Shown here one piece after another: positions 30,788 through 41,459 of a stretch of 64,000 nt of DNA. The position numbers were made by a program, and so were the translations under genes. The notes beneath the pieces are model-generated. The model had not been told where the DNA came from and made no database searches. It was given only the letters and a program-made list of their open reading frames with translations. This DNA comes from Methylomicrobium agile (GTDB lineage: Bacteria; Pseudomonadota; Gammaproteobacteria; Methylococcales; Methylomonadaceae), in NCBI RefSeq assembly GCF_000733855.1, contig NZ_JPOJ01000001.1, forward strand, positions 1 to 64,000, in the 5' to 3' direction. Each line of letters opens with the position of its first letter. Position 1 is the stretch's first letter.

Positions 30788-31855
30788 TTATGACTGATGA
30801 TAAGCCGGGCTGAAACGATGCACCGCATCGACCATCGCTCCGACATGCTCCGGATCGATGTCCGGCAGAATCCCGTGGCCGAGATTGAATACATGACCCG
30901 GCCCGGAACCGTATTGTTCCAGGATCGTTCTGACTTTTTCGGTAATCACCTCCGGCTTGGCGTACAGCGCAACCGGATCCATATTGCCCTGCAGGGCCAC
31001 TTTGTCGCCGACGCACGCGCGCGCGCGGCCGATATCGGTCTGCCAGTCCAGTCCGAGCGCATCGAAGCCCGCTTCGGTCATCGCTTCGAGCCAGAGCCCG
31101 CCGCCTTTGGTGAACAGAATCTTCGGAACCTTCCGGCCTTCTGCATCGGTTTTCAATAATTCGGCCACGCGGCTCGCGTAATGAAGCGAAAACGCCTGAT
31201 AATCTTCGGTCGTCAGCATGCCGCCCCAGGTATCGAACACCATCACCGCCTGCGCACCGGCGGCAATCTGCGCATTCAGATAGGCGGCAACCGCCTCCGC
31301 CAGTTTTTCGAGCAGCCGATGCATCAAGGCCGGCTCATCGTACATCAAGGCTTTGACTTTGCGGAATGTCTTGCTGCCGCCCCCTTCGACCATATAGGTT
31401 GCCAATGTCCAAGGGCTGCCGGAGAAACCGATCAACGGCACGCGTCCGTTCAATTCGCGCCGGATCAGGCGTACCGCGTCCATCACATAGCGCAGGTCGG
31501 TTTCCGGGTCCGGAATGCCGAGCCGATGAATATCGGCGGCCGAAGCGACCGGTCTGGCGAACTGCGGTCCCTCCCCTTCGGAAAAACTCAACCCCAGTCC
31601 CATCGCATCGGGCACCGTGAGAATGTCCGAAAACAGAATCGCCGCATCGAACGCAAAACGCCGAAGCGGCTGCAGCGTCACTTCGCAGGCCAGCTCGGGA
31701 TTCGTGCATAATTTGATGAAACTGCCCGCCTCTTCCCTGACCTTGCGGTATTCGGGCAAATACCGGCCCGCCTGGCGCATCATCCACACCGGCGTCCGTT
31801 CGACGGGCTGCCTTAACAAGGCTCTGAGAAAGCTATCGTTCTTTAGTTCTGTCAT
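30788..31855 (-). CDS. hemE: Uroporphyrinogen decarboxylase
   Basis: 355 residues, converting uroporphyrinogen III to coproporphyrinogen III in haem synthesis. The signatures are [57 protein letters not shown] and [17 protein letters not shown]. The start overlaps the stop of the DamX-like gene by four bases (ATGA), placing it at the end of the aroK-aroB-damX-like chain. Confidence 0.97.
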   Translation of the reverse strand: MTELKNDSFLRALLRQPVERTPVWMMRQAGRYLPEYRKVREEAGSFIKLCTNPELACEVTLQPLRRFAFDAAILFSDILTVPDAMGLGLSFSEGEGPQFARPVASAADIHRLGIPDPETDLRYVMDAVRLIRRELNGRVPLIGFSGSPWTLATYMVEGGGSKTFRKVKALMYDEPALMHRLLEKLAEAVAAYLNAQIAAGAQAVMVFDTWGGMLTTEDYQAFSLHYASRVAELLKTDAEGRKVPKILFTKGGGLWLEAMTEAGFDALGLDWQTDIGRARACVGDKVALQGNMDPVALYAKPEVITEKVRTILEQYGSGPGHVFNLGHGILPDIDPEHVGAMVDAVHRFSPAYHQS

Positions 31856-33300
31856 TCGCTATGCATTCCTGGATTAATGGATTGTCGCACCCGCTGAGTT
31901 GAGGGTTTGGCGGATGGAAAATCTTTCCGAATCGCGCCGAATTTCCGGGCGATGGCGGCTCTGAACTCGGCCGGCAACGCGCTTTTGGCATTTTTTGCCG
32001 ATTCGGCATCCGCAAAACGGCCGTACAGCAGCACGAATTTTTCTTTTCCTTTCGATAAAAAGCGCACAATGCGCAAGTCCGGCTGCAATCCGGCATGGCG
32101 GGCGACGGTAGCCCGCATGGAGGAGGCTTTCGATAACACCGTCAGCTGCAGCGAATAGTCGTTCTCGGGCTGCGCAGCCAGCCAGACGCCGCCATCCCCG
32201 ACAGGCACACGAACAGCCGGCTCCGGAATCGCGTCCTGCGCATTTTCGGAGAGGACGTCCTGCCGTTTCGCTGTTCCCGAAGGACCATCCGCCTCAAAAG
32301 CCGCCGTCGGTTCCGGCCCGGAATCTCCGGCAATCTGGCCGGCTTTTCGATCATTCGCGGGCGGATCGATTTTCCGAGGCTCTGCCGAATCGGAACTTGC
32401 AGCATATTTCAGTAAATTGCCGACGGGCAGACTGACAACAGGCCGTTCGAAATCGAAATGCGCCGCTCGCCCGCCAGTTTGAGCCGTGGCCCCCTTCTTT
32501 TCGCCGATTGGTCTTGAGGCCGTGAACCATTGGGTAGAAAGCGCGAGCGACACCAGGCACACGACGGCAATAACCAGAACGGTCAAAGGATCCATGCTTT
32601 CTTTGGGCTTGTTCAGTTCCGGAAAATGGGTGAGCATTCTGGCTGGAATGCCGTGCGAGTCCCGGTAAACCGCCTCGGTGATATCGTCCGCCCCTTCTTT
32701 TCCGATCCGTAGCGAGTTCGTGAGTGAGGCAATGTGCTGGATGAAATCACGGCATTCCTTTTGAAGAAAAGGCTTGGCTTCCACCAGATAGCAGTTCTCG
32801 ATCGCAGGATCGGTATAATGCTTGATATGCCACTGATCGTGCGTCAGAACGAAAAGCAAACGCAACTCCGGATGCGTTTCGGCATATTGGATCAATCGGC
32901 CGACCAGGCCCGGCGAGATGTCGCCGGCATCATCGACAGCCAGAACGGCAGCGCTGGAAAAAGCCGGCGAGTCCTTTTTGATTGCCGATTCGGCCCGCTG
33001 ATGCCTTAGCAAAGGCCCTGTGCGTTCTTGAATCTCCTCGAAAGTCAGGCCGCCATGCCCTTTCACCGAGCACCAGCGCAATTCATCCTGCAGACGCTGC
33101 TGCAAAACCTCCAGCAAGCCGGTTTTGCCGACGCCTTCCGGCCCGCACAGCACGACGGCCTGCCGGGTATTCGCAATCAAATGCCGAAGCAATTCGAGAT
33201 TTTGACTCCTCCCCTGTGTAATCAGAAAGCGGGGAGGAGCCGCCCGATCGTCTCCCCGCATTGATTTGACTTGATAGGTCTCACTATCAATTTCGACCAT
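31852..33300 (-). CDS. DamX-like AAA ATPase with a transmembrane helix and C-terminal SPOR-like region
   Basis: 482 residues. The N-terminal AAA/GspA-type domain has the Walker [19 protein letters not shown] and a Walker B-like [12 protein letters not shown]. One membrane helix lies near 245-262 ([17 protein letters not shown]). A long disordered Pro/Ser/Ala linker follows, and the C-terminus has SPOR-type strands ([20 protein letters not shown]). The position after aroB matches damX of other gammaproteobacteria, whose SPOR domain binds septal peptidoglycan. The start overlaps aroB by 14 bases; ATG 33261 is an alternative. The SPOR match is by eye and imperfect. Confidence 0.8.
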   Translation of the reverse strand: MVEIDSETYQVKSMRGDDRAAPPRFLITQGRSQNLELLRHLIANTRQAVVLCGPEGVGKTGLLEVLQQRLQDELRWCSVKGHGGLTFEEIQERTGPLLRHQRAESAIKKDSPAFSSAAVLAVDDAGDISPGLVGRLIQYAETHPELRLLFVLTHDQWHIKHYTDPAIENCYLVEAKPFLQKECRDFIQHIASLTNSLRIGKEGADDITEAVYRDSHGIPARMLTHFPELNKPKESMDPLTVLVIAVVCLVSLALSTQWFTASRPIGEKKGATAQTGGRAAHFDFERPVVSLPVGNLLKYAASSDSAEPRKIDPPANDRKAGQIAGDSGPEPTAAFEADGPSGTAKRQDVLSENAQDAIPEPAVRVPVGDGGVWLAAQPENDYSLQLTVLSKASSMRATVARHAGLQPDLRIVRFLSKGKEKFVLLYGRFADAESAKNAKSALPAEFRAAIARKFGAIRKDFPSAKPSTQRVRQSINPGMHSE

Positions 33301-34369
33301 AGCCGTTCAATGTCGATTCCAGCAGGGTACGGTCCACATAAACCGGCAGCGTGGTTCTGCCGATTTTCTCCAGCAGGATCAGGCGGATTCGACCGTCCAG
33401 ATTCTTTTTATCGACCGCCATCAGTTCAAGAAAGCGTTCGGCATCGAGTCCGGCAGGAGGAATCACGGGCAAACCCGCGCGGAGAAGCAAAGCGGCGATC
33501 CTTTGCACGTCCTGCCCGGTCAGCCAGCCTTTGCGCATCGACAGATCGGCCGCCTGACAAATGCCGATCGCCACCGCCTCGCCGTGCAGATAGGCGCCGT
33601 ACCCCGTACCGGTTTCGATCGCATGGCCGAACGTATGCCCCAAATTCAACGTGGCCCTGACGCCGCTTTCAGTTTCGTCCTCGGCGACAATCTCGGCCTT
33701 GTTCCGGCACGAACGCTCGATCGCATAGGCCAATGTATTTTTATCGCGCGCGCAAAGCGCCTCGATATTGTGCTCAAGCCAGACAAAAAAATCGGCATCC
33801 CGGATCAGCCCGTATTTGATCACCTCGGCAAGACCCGCCGCCAGTTGACGGTCATCCAGCGTATCCAGCGCGTCGGTATCCGCCAATACGCATTGCGGCT
33901 GATAAAACGCGCCGATCATATTTTTACCGAGCGGGTGGTTCACCCCGGTTTTGCCGCCGACCGAAGAATCGACCTGCGCCAATAAGGTAGTCGGAATTTG
34001 CAGAAATGCGATCCCGCGTTGATAACAGGCTGCGGCGAAGCCGCCCATGTCGCCGATCACGCCGCCGCCGAGCGCGATCAAGGTTGCGTTGCGACTGAAT
34101 CTGGCTGACAGCAGAGCATCGAAAACGCGGTTCAACATTTCCAGCGTTTTATACTGCTCGCCGTCAGGCAAAACCACCGTTTCAACCTGATAAGAGGTTA
34201 AGTTTTGCCTTACCCGATCGAGATAAAGCGGCGCCACCGTTTCATTGGTCACGATCAGGACTTGTTTGGACTTGATGTGCGCCGCATACAAGTCCGGCCG
34301 GCTCAAAAGCTGCGAGCCGATATAAATAGGATAACTCCGGTTACCCAGTTCGACATGGAGATGTATCAT
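33287..34369 (-). CDS. aroB: 3-dehydroquinate synthase
   Basis: 360 residues, second step of the shikimate pathway, NAD- and metal-dependent. Visible blocks are [40 protein letters not shown], and the metal His in [18 protein letters not shown], with [10 protein letters not shown]. The start overlaps aroK by four bases (ATGA). Normal length. Confidence 0.97.
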   Translation of the reverse strand: MIHLHVELGNRSYPIYIGSQLLSRPDLYAAHIKSKQVLIVTNETVAPLYLDRVRQNLTSYQVETVVLPDGEQYKTLEMLNRVFDALLSARFSRNATLIALGGGVIGDMGGFAAACYQRGIAFLQIPTTLLAQVDSSVGGKTGVNHPLGKNMIGAFYQPQCVLADTDALDTLDDRQLAAGLAEVIKYGLIRDADFFVWLEHNIEALCARDKNTLAYAIERSCRNKAEIVAEDETESGVRATLNLGHTFGHAIETGTGYGAYLHGEAVAIGICQAADLSMRKGWLTGQDVQRIAALLLRAGLPVIPPAGLDAERFLELMAVDKKNLDGRIRLILLEKIGRTTLPVYVDRTLLESTLNGYGRN

Positions 34370-34896
34370 TCTGAATTGGAATTGAGTTTTCTGTAGTGCT
34401 CTAGAATGCGATTGACGACGGCCCTGCTTTGCATCACACCGGTATCGACTTTAAAGTCAGCGCAGGCAAGGTAAAGGGGTTCGCGTTCGGCATAAAGGCT
34501 TTCCAGACGGGCACGGGGATTATCGGTTCTCAACAGAGGGCGCTGCGTGTCTTTACGGGTCCGTTCGAGTATCCGGCCAACCGAACATTTCAGATAAACG
34601 ACGAAACCGTTTTCTTTAAGCAAATGCCGGTTTTCTTCGCGCAGAATGGCGCCGCCGCCGGTTGCCAGGACAATCCCGTGCATCTGGGTAAGATGCCTGA
34701 TCATTTTCTGCTCGCGGTCCCGAAACCCCGCCTCGCCTTCGAATTCGAAAATGGTCGGAATATTGACGCCGGTCGCTTCCTCGATCGCCTTGTCGCTGTC
34801 GTAGAAAGGCAATTTCAGCGTTTTTGCCAATTGCCGTCCGATCGTGGTTTTGCCCGCGCCCATCAGGCCGATTAAATAGATATTTTCAGATCGCAT
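34366..34896 (-). CDS. aroK: Shikimate kinase
   Basis: 176 residues. The P-loop is [20 protein letters not shown], the shikimate-site Asp is in [13 protein letters not shown], and [15 protein letters not shown] and [16 protein letters not shown] follow. It is coupled to aroB. A hairpin between pilQ and aroK implies it can have its own promoter in the 35024-34897 stretch. Confidence 0.96.
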   Translation of the reverse strand: MRSENIYLIGLMGAGKTTIGRQLAKTLKLPFYDSDKAIEEATGVNIPTIFEFEGEAGFRDREQKMIRHLTQMHGIVLATGGGAILREENRHLLKENGFVVYLKCSVGRILERTRKDTQRPLLRTDNPRARLESLYAEREPLYLACADFKVDTGVMQSRAVVNRILEHYRKLNSNSE

Positions 34897-35023
34897 GGCG
34901 TATCGCTGCGGTGCCCGTTCTACCGGTTAAAAATACGCCATTATGCCTGTTTCTTTTAAACAAGATCAATTGTCGGAACAAAATTTGTTCGCAAGCCTGA
35001 TCTTCAAGGAAAACGGCCTGAAA

Positions 35024-35053
35024 ATAAAAAAGGGGACTTCACGCCCCTTTTCT
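35024..35053 (-). terminator. Rho-independent terminator after pilQ
   Basis: Read on the minus strand, GGGGCGTGAAGTCCCC is followed by TTTTTTATTTT, a stem-loop with a U-run 19 bases after the pilQ stop. The A-run on the other side makes it usable in both directions. It separates the pil operon from aroK. Confidence 0.85.
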
Positions 35054-35071
35054 ACCTGATTCTGAAAGCCG

Positions 35072-37392
35072 CTAATTATTGGCCAATATATCCTTGACGA
35101 TTTTTGGCGTGACAAACACCAGAAGTTCGCGTTTATCCTCCGAATTGACAGTTCTCTTGAACAAAAAGCCGATGCCGGGCAAATCCGCGAAAAAAGGCAC
35201 CTTATTCAATTCGTTGGCCGTCTCGCCTCTATAGATGCCGCCTAAAACGATCGTTTCCCCATCGTTTACCAGCACGTTGGTTTTAACGGAATTGATATCT
35301 ATTTTCGGGCGGCCCAAAACCAATTCGGTCGTCGGTTCGTCGCGCGTAATGACCAGATCCATATTGATACTGCCGCTCGGCGTAATCTGAGGCGTAACGT
35401 CGAGCGAAAGCAAGGCGTCGATGAATTGTACGTTGGTGCCGCCATTGCCGCTTTGGGTTTCGTAAGGGATCGACTGGCCCGAAGTAATCGTTGCCTGACA
35501 GCGGTCCGTGGTCATAACCCGCGGATTGGACAGAATCTGCGCCTTGTTTTGATCCTGCAATGCCGATAATTCGAGATTCAGCACATAATCGGCCCCCTCG
35601 CCAGGGTCATGCCCAAAGCGCCGTAAGGATTGGATTCCGTTGCGAGATCGACAATCGTATCCTGTATTTCCCCGATGTTACCGTCTGCATCGGGTTGTGC
35701 ATTACTGTAAGCATGGGTTCCGGCCCCGCCGAGCGCAAAATTTTTGCCCGAACCGACCTGCGCCATTTTGGCCACGCCGAATCTGACGCCCAACTCGCGG
35801 GCAAATACGCTAGACGCGATCACCACCCGGGACTCGATCATCACCTGTCTGACCGGAATATCCAGCTTACGGATCAGTTTTTTAATTTCATCCAGCCGCT
35901 TGGCCGTTTCTCTGACGATCAGCGTATTGGTTCGCGAATCGACCATGACGGTGCCGCGTTCCGTCAACATATTCAGTTTCTCGCTTGGGTTTTGTCCATA
36001 ACCCCCTTCCGACGTCATTCCCGGTCCCGGAGACATGCCGCCTCTGCTCGCCATTTGCTGTTGTGTTTTCTGATTCTGAGCCTGGCTAGCGACACTGGAA
36101 GCGGCCGAGGCACTCGTCAAAGCTTTCGAGATGGTATTCGAGCCTTTTGCAAGTCCGCACACCGTATTCCCTCCGCTATCTTCTCCATAGAGCAGATTTT
36201 TGAAATTTTCCGCCTTGGCATAGTTGATCTTCAGATACTCGGTCACCAACGGATCGAGCTGCTCGATGACGACCTCTTTCTCTCGCTGTTTTTCCTTGTA
36301 ATCCTTGATTTTGCCGACCGGAGCGACCAGCGTCACGTTACCGGTTTCGTATTTTTCCAATCCTTTGGTCATCATGATGAAGTCCAGCGCTTCATCCCAC
36401 GGGACATCGTCCAGTTTTACCGTTACCGTCCCCGTCACATCGTCGCCAGCCACCACATTCTGGCCGGTAAATTCGGACAATACCGCGATCACACTGCGGA
36501 TATCGATATCCTGAAAATTCAGCGACAATCTATCGCCGGTGTATTTGTCGCGCTGGCTCTGGATCGCCTCTTTTTCGGCAGGCGTCAACGGGCGAAACTC
36601 GACTGTCAACAAGCCTTCGGACTGAAATAACGAATAATCGTATAACGGACTTTGCGGCACCACGGTGACCGTCGTTTCCTTGGCCGTCGAAGCGGCATCG
36701 ATATACTTGACCGGCGTCGCAAACTCGGACACATCCATACGCTTACTCAAACGGCCCGGCAACTGCGTATTCATGAAACTTATCACCACATTACCGCTTT
36801 CTTCCCGCGTGTTCACCACCGTATTGGGATTCGCCAACGAAACCAGAATTCGCCCTTCGCCCTTATCCCCCCGTTTGAAATCGAAGCCGGTAATCGACTG
36901 CTGGGGAATCAATTGGCTGGTAATGGCAGCGCTTGGCGTAGCCGGCAGCGGACTCACGGAAGATGCCACGGGAACGGATTTTGCATTGGTCAGCGTCAGC
37001 AAGACTCTCCGCCCGTCCGTTTTGGTATCGAATGGAGCGGATTCCGTTAAATTCAGCACGACACGCACCCGGTCGGCCGCTTCCGCGACATACAGGCTGT
37101 TGACCACACCCTGGTTGATCGGATAGGTTTTTTTCGGCAGACCGTTCTTGACGCCCGAAAAATCCAGCGCAATCCGGGCAGGATTATCGGTTTTGAATAC
37201 TCTCGGGGCGACTGCCGGGCCGTTCATTTCCAACTGGATCTGCAGTTTGTCTCTTGCCTGCGTCGCTACGTCCACCCGAGTAATTGCCAGTTCGGCGGCT
37301 TTTATGGGTACGTTCTGCGCGATAAATAAAACCAGGCCGGCACCAAAGGTCCTTATTATTCTCATCAAAAGGCCATTTTGTTGATTAATCAT
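35072..37392 (-). CDS. pilQ: Type IV pilus secretin PilQ, with one homopolymer frameshift
   Basis: Outer-membrane channel for the pilus. From ATG 37392 (GAGGAC upstream) there is a signal region, AMIN domains (LAITRVDVATQARDKLQIQL, LLTVEFRPLTP), a secretin/TonB short N-terminal domain (LSLNFQDIDIRSVIAVLSEF), N1 (TNTLIVRETAKRLDEIKKLI) and the secretin core. At about 35596 the frame breaks in GMTLARG: five G stand where six would read GADYVLNLELSALQ. The other frame continues to NNDGETIVLGGIY-type sequence (LVNDGETIVLGGIYRGETAN) and VPFFADLPGIGFLFKRT. One added base gives 773 residues. A sequencing error is likely. Confidence 0.92.
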
Positions 37393-37409
37393 CTTTTTGT
37401 CCTCGAAAA

Positions 37410-37970
37410 TCATTCTGTCAAAGCCAATGAGGCTTGCTGTTCGCGCCATACTCCCGGCTTATCGGAAATCAATTCCATCACTTCTATTCTATCGCCGAGA
37501 ATACGAATGATTTTTCCGTAATTCTTGCCCATATGATTCCCGACTCTGACGCGATAAACCGTGCTATCGCCGGCCTTGATCAGTCCCCATAAGCCGACCT
37601 TCATGCTAACCGTGCCGACCATTCTCAAACTGTCGAGCGAAAAGGCCTCCAATTCCTCCTTGGGACGCGACAGGTCGGGCCTGATGCCGGAACCGGCTAC
37701 CGCCACCGCATCTGCCTGCCCGACCGCTTGTTCCAGCGGGATAAACGGATCGCGAAGGCCATCGGGATTGAAAATAAAGGGCTCTACCACTTTGATTTCC
37801 GGCAGCGGCTCGATCGAGCCTTTCGGCTTGGCTTTTTCGGCCGCGATAAAGGCTTGCAAATCGGATAAATCTTCGCTGGCACAACCCGAAAGCAATGCGG
37901 CGCCGAACAAGCAGCAGACAGGCATCCACGCACGCCTGTGCGCCAATAAAGGTAGCCTATGGGATTTCAT
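37410..37970 (-). CDS. pilP: Type IV pilus inner-membrane lipoprotein PilP
   Basis: 186 residues with a lipobox (LFGAALLSGCAS). The PilP family core is seen in EPFIFNPDGLRDPF and LEAFSLDSLRMVGTVSMKVG, LWGLIKAGDSTVYRVRVGNH, MGKNYGKIIRILGDRIEVME. It links the PilMNO platform to PilQ in the periplasm. ATGA overlap with pilO; 17 bases separate it from pilQ. Confidence 0.95.
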   Translation of the reverse strand: MKSHRLPLLAHRRAWMPVCCLFGAALLSGCASEDLSDLQAFIAAEKAKPKGSIEPLPEIKVVEPFIFNPDGLRDPFIPLEQAVGQADAVAVAGSGIRPDLSRPKEELEAFSLDSLRMVGTVSMKVGLWGLIKAGDSTVYRVRVGNHMGKNYGKIIRILGDRIEVMELISDKPGVWREQQASLALTE

Positions 37971-38599
37971 TTTTTAGCCCCCTTTCGTTTCTTCTTGTCG
38001 GTAGTGTCGGCGGACTGTGTATCGGTGTCTTCCTTATAAGTTTTGATGACCGCATCCATGACCATTAATTGCGCGCTGGATTTCTCCATAGGTAAAATCG
38101 CCACATTATGGACTGTCACGATTCTTGGCAGCGAGGCCAGACCGCTGACGAACAACCCCAGTTCATCGTAATGGCCGACGACTTGAATATCGATCGGCAA
38201 TTCGGAATAAAACTCTTTCCTGACCGGCGGGGCAGGCTTGAACAAACGAAACTCCAGGCCGCTCGCCAAGCCGGTCTGCGAAATATCGACCAGCAGGCTG
38301 GCAACTTCTTCCTCGGTAGGCATTTGCTTGATCATTTCTCCGAGAGCGTCCTGGATTTGCTCCAGCTGTTTCACATATTCGGGAAGATTGACCGCTTTCT
38401 TCTGTTTGCTCGCAAAGGTTGCCTTCAGCTCGTTTTCCTTTAACTCCAGACTATCAAGCTGATCCAGTTGATCCATCGTATCGTAATAATAGCCGCCGCC
38501 CATGACCAAAAGGCACAAGATCAGAATAAAGCCGGCTTTGATAGGCGGTGGCCAAGTTCCCGAGGCTTCGAAGTCCCAATTGATTTCGGAAAGGTTCAT
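37967..38599 (-). CDS. pilO: Type IV pilus assembly protein PilO
   Basis: 210 residues. A short cytoplasmic N-terminus, one membrane helix (AGFILILCLLVMGGGYYY), a coiled coil (DQLDSLELKENELKATFASK) and the ferredoxin-like periplasmic domain with ELPIDIQVVGHYDELGLFVS and LPRIVTVHNVAIL, all typical. It pairs with PilN. Coupled by ATGA overlaps on both sides. Confidence 0.95.
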   Translation of the reverse strand: MNLSEINWDFEASGTWPPPIKAGFILILCLLVMGGGYYYDTMDQLDQLDSLELKENELKATFASKQKKAVNLPEYVKQLEQIQDALGEMIKQMPTEEEVASLLVDISQTGLASGLEFRLFKPAPPVRKEFYSELPIDIQVVGHYDELGLFVSGLASLPRIVTVHNVAILPMEKSSAQLMVMDAVIKTYKEDTDTQSADTTDKKKRKGAKK

Positions 38600-39159
38600 A
38601 ACGGTTTCTCCGCACTTTTGGCGCCCTGGTTAGCGATCATCGTAAAATCGCTCGCATGCTCCTCTTCTTTTTTATCCGGAGACTGGATCACAACGACTTT
38701 GGGAGAATTCATCCATTTGGAGGCTTCGATCGCCCGCATGAACGCCGAGACACGGGCATTGGATTGGGTTTTGCCCTCGAAAGTCAGCGCAGAACCGGCT
38801 TGCGTCAACTGGGTCAGATAGATGCCGTCCGGAGTAACTTTGGGGATTTCATCAAAAAGATGCACAACCTCGGGCCGGCTTTCCTGCAGCTTCTGGATCA
38901 CATTGATCTTGGCCAACAATTTTTTCTTGGTTTCCTCGATGTCGCGAATCTTCGCGATTTGCACATCCAAAAGCCGGATCTCCGTCTCCAGAAGCCGGTT
39001 CCGCTGGCTCTGATATTCTTTCAGCCCTTCGATGTAAATATGCACGGCCACCAGCAGACCGATGGTCAGCAACACCGACGCGCCTATCGCCGCAATAAAA
39101 TCTTTTAGTTTTTGCTTGCGCAGTTCCTCGCGCCACGGGAGTAAATTAATTTTCGCCAT
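38596..39159 (-). CDS. pilN: Type IV pilus assembly protein PilN
   Basis: 187 residues. The N-terminus MAKINLLPWREELRKQKLKD is the conserved INLLPWR peptide that docks on PilM. A membrane helix (IAAIGASVLLTIGLLVAVHI), a coiled coil and a PilN fold (VTPDGIYLTQLTQAGSALTF) follow. It overlaps the pilM stop by one base. Confidence 0.96.
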   Translation of the reverse strand: MAKINLLPWREELRKQKLKDFIAAIGASVLLTIGLLVAVHIYIEGLKEYQSQRNRLLETEIRLLDVQIAKIRDIEETKKKLLAKINVIQKLQESRPEVVHLFDEIPKVTPDGIYLTQLTQAGSALTFEGKTQSNARVSAFMRAIEASKWMNSPKVVVIQSPDKKEEEHASDFTMIANQGAKSAEKPL

Positions 39160-40220
39160 CAGTCAAAACTCCTCAAAGCCAAACCACAAGCGATCATCAT
39201 CGCCGGGGCATCGTTACTCAAACCTTGCGGCCTGACTCGATTCGATAACGACATATTCACAAACGGATTGGCAATATACGCCGGCACGCCCAGGCTTTGC
39301 TCCACTAATTTGTCCACGCCGGCGATCGAAGCACACCCTCCGGCCAGAATGAGGCTATCGATGCCGCGATTGGCGCTGGATGAGACGAAAAACTGCAGGG
39401 ACCTCGCGATTTGCTGTACCATCGCCTTTTTGAAAGGCTCCAACACATCGACAATATAATTGTCGGGCAATCCTCCCTGCCTTTTCGCCACTCCTGCTTC
39501 TTCATAAGAAAGCCCGTAACGGCGTTGAATTTCTTCGGTCAACTGCTTGCCGCCAAAACCTTGTTCGCGGGTGTAAACCGTACGCCCGTCATGGAGGACG
39601 TTCAGCGCCACGACCGAGGCACCGATATCGGCAATCGCGACCGTTTTACCTTTTACCGAATCTTCAAACTGATCGGCAAGTAAAATAAACGCATTTTCCA
39701 TCGCGAACGCTTCAACATCGACGATCTTCGCTTTCACTCCCGCCTTCTGCAAAGCCGTAGCCCGATCATTGACATTCTCTTTCCTCGAGGCCACCAGCAA
39801 AACATCCACCATTTCCGGGTTATGTTCGTTAATCCTTTGTATTTCAAAATCGAAATTGACCTCATCCAGCGAGTACGGAACATACTGGTCGGCTTCCATC
39901 AGGATCTGCTCTTCCATTTCCTCATCGGACAGAGAGGCCGGCATCGTAATGATTTTGGTCATCACCGAAGAACCCGAGACCGCTACGGCCGCCTGCCTCA
40001 GCTTGGTGCCGGACTGTTTGAGTGCGGCTTTGACCGCACCGGAAATAATATCGACGTTTGTAATATTCTTATCGATTACTGCATCTTTGGGCAAAGGGGT
40101 CACAGCATAACTCTCAACCCGATAGCGCGATCCGGACTTGCTCAGTTCCAGCAATTTGATCGATGCCGTACTGATATCAATGCCAAGAACCGCATTCTGC
40201 TTCTGATCGAACAAGCTCAT
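39159..40220 (-). CDS. pilM: Type IV pilus actin-like ATPase PilM
   Basis: 353 residues from ATG 40220 (MSLFDQKQNAVLGIDISTAS). Its actin-like fold is shown by AVLGIDISTASIKLLEL, YVPYSLDEVNFDFEIQ, TVAIADIGASVVALNVLHDG and LILAGGCASIAGVDKLVEQS. It binds the PilN N-terminal peptide on the cytoplasmic side. First gene of pilMNOPQ; the promoter should lie just after 40220. The mrcA gene that often faces pilM in gammaproteobacteria is absent here. Confidence 0.96.
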   Translation of the reverse strand: MSLFDQKQNAVLGIDISTASIKLLELSKSGSRYRVESYAVTPLPKDAVIDKNITNVDIISGAVKAALKQSGTKLRQAAVAVSGSSVMTKIITMPASLSDEEMEEQILMEADQYVPYSLDEVNFDFEIQRINEHNPEMVDVLLVASRKENVNDRATALQKAGVKAKIVDVEAFAMENAFILLADQFEDSVKGKTVAIADIGASVVALNVLHDGRTVYTREQGFGGKQLTEEIQRRYGLSYEEAGVAKRQGGLPDNYIVDVLEPFKKAMVQQIARSLQFFVSSSANRGIDSLILAGGCASIAGVDKLVEQSLGVPAYIANPFVNMSLSNRVRPQGLSNDAPAMMIACGLALRSFD

Positions 40221-41167
40221 GATAGATCCCAAAAAATTTGAACATTAACACCATTCATATCTCGAAGTGCCTGTATTTACAGATACTAACAACCGTGAGG
40301 AAATGACCGGCCCTCAACCTGAAGCGGCCTAACGAAGTATAGTAGCGATTTTTAAATTGGCCGGGGAAAATACAATTTATCGCGCACCTGGACCGAACGC
40401 TTCACAGCTCCGGAAATGCTGATATTTTTATGTAGATTAGCTTATTTTTCTGGTAGATGCATCACATACTTAATAAAACAGAATAATAGTTTAAGCGAAT
40501 TTTTATTCTTCCGAAAAAACGAGCGACAGGGGACGAATCGAAGCCTTCGATAGATCGGGAGCGGGGGAGCGCACGATGATGTTCAATCTGGAAAACCGTA
40601 CGGCTGCTGTAGCTATCATCCATACTTCAACTCCTGATACCGTATTTTCGCAGCTACAGCTGAACCGGCCAAAGCCTGAATGATGGAAAATCAAAAACAG
40701 GCCACCGAGTACCGCAGCCTCAATCGGATCGCGTGGAAGAACCCGTATCGACTTCGATAGCGGCTTTAAGGTAAATAGGCCTGTAGCGCCGGTCCCTGGC
40801 AGATTGGGAGTAAGGAAGAGTTTCTTGGATCGGACTTTTCGAGCATATCGAACGGCAGAGTCTCGATCGAACTTCAGGAAGACTTACGCCGCCCGGCCGA
40901 AAACGCCTGAGCGTCCCCGCACGCCCGCCCGCGCCATTTGACGAAAAAAATGGGAGAGAAAGAGAAGATGTTTCCGGAACGGGCCAGAAGAAACCTCATC
41001 CGCGCTTGGCGACGGTTTTTTCTGCGGATACGGCCGGCTAAAATGCAGCAGGCCGGGATCAACCTGCGAAGAGAGCGATGGCGGCTCGGCCAAATAGGCG
41101 CCGAGCGGAGTTCAGAGACCCCGGCAATTTCTTTATTGCGTCAATTGCACGAACCGCCCGCCCGAAC
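40221..41167. other. 947-base gap, no gene recognised
   Basis: Lies between pilM and rpmE, both on the minus strand. The first 250 bases are AT-rich and probably carry the pilM promoter. Short open frames such as 40503-40694 (minus) and 40938-41240 (plus) show no family features. The unusual length may mark a lost gene. Confidence 0.5.
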
Positions 41168-41368
41168 TTATTTGCCGTATTTTCTACGGAACTTGTCGAC
41201 TCGGCCTGCTGTATCGACGACGCGTTGCTTGCCGGTGTAGAAGGGATGGCATGAGGAACACACTTCGATCAACAGGTCTTTGGAAAGAACCGACCCTGTT
41301 ACAAAAGTATTGCCGCAGCCGCAAGTCACTGTAATTTGTTTATAATTTGGATGAATTTCTGGTTTCAT
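41168..41368 (-). CDS. rpmE: 50S ribosomal protein L31, zinc-binding form
   Basis: 66 residues: [59 protein letters not shown]. The Cys residues (CGC and CSSC) are the zinc ligands, so this is the zinc-containing L31 paralogue that is replaced under zinc limitation in other species. Normal length. Confidence 0.97.
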   Translation of the reverse strand: MKPEIHPNYKQITVTCGCGNTFVTGSVLSKDLLIEVCSSCHPFYTGKQRVVDTAGRVDKFRRKYGK

Positions 41369-41459
41369 AACGCTTCACATTAACCCGTGAGGGCCACATA
41401 CCGTTTAAAAAGCCCCCTATGATAAGGCTTCCATTCTATTTTATCAACCAGATTTTGCT

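Noticed and set aside
40503-40694. 63-residue open frame in the gap before pilM
   Set aside because: No recognisable motif or start context.
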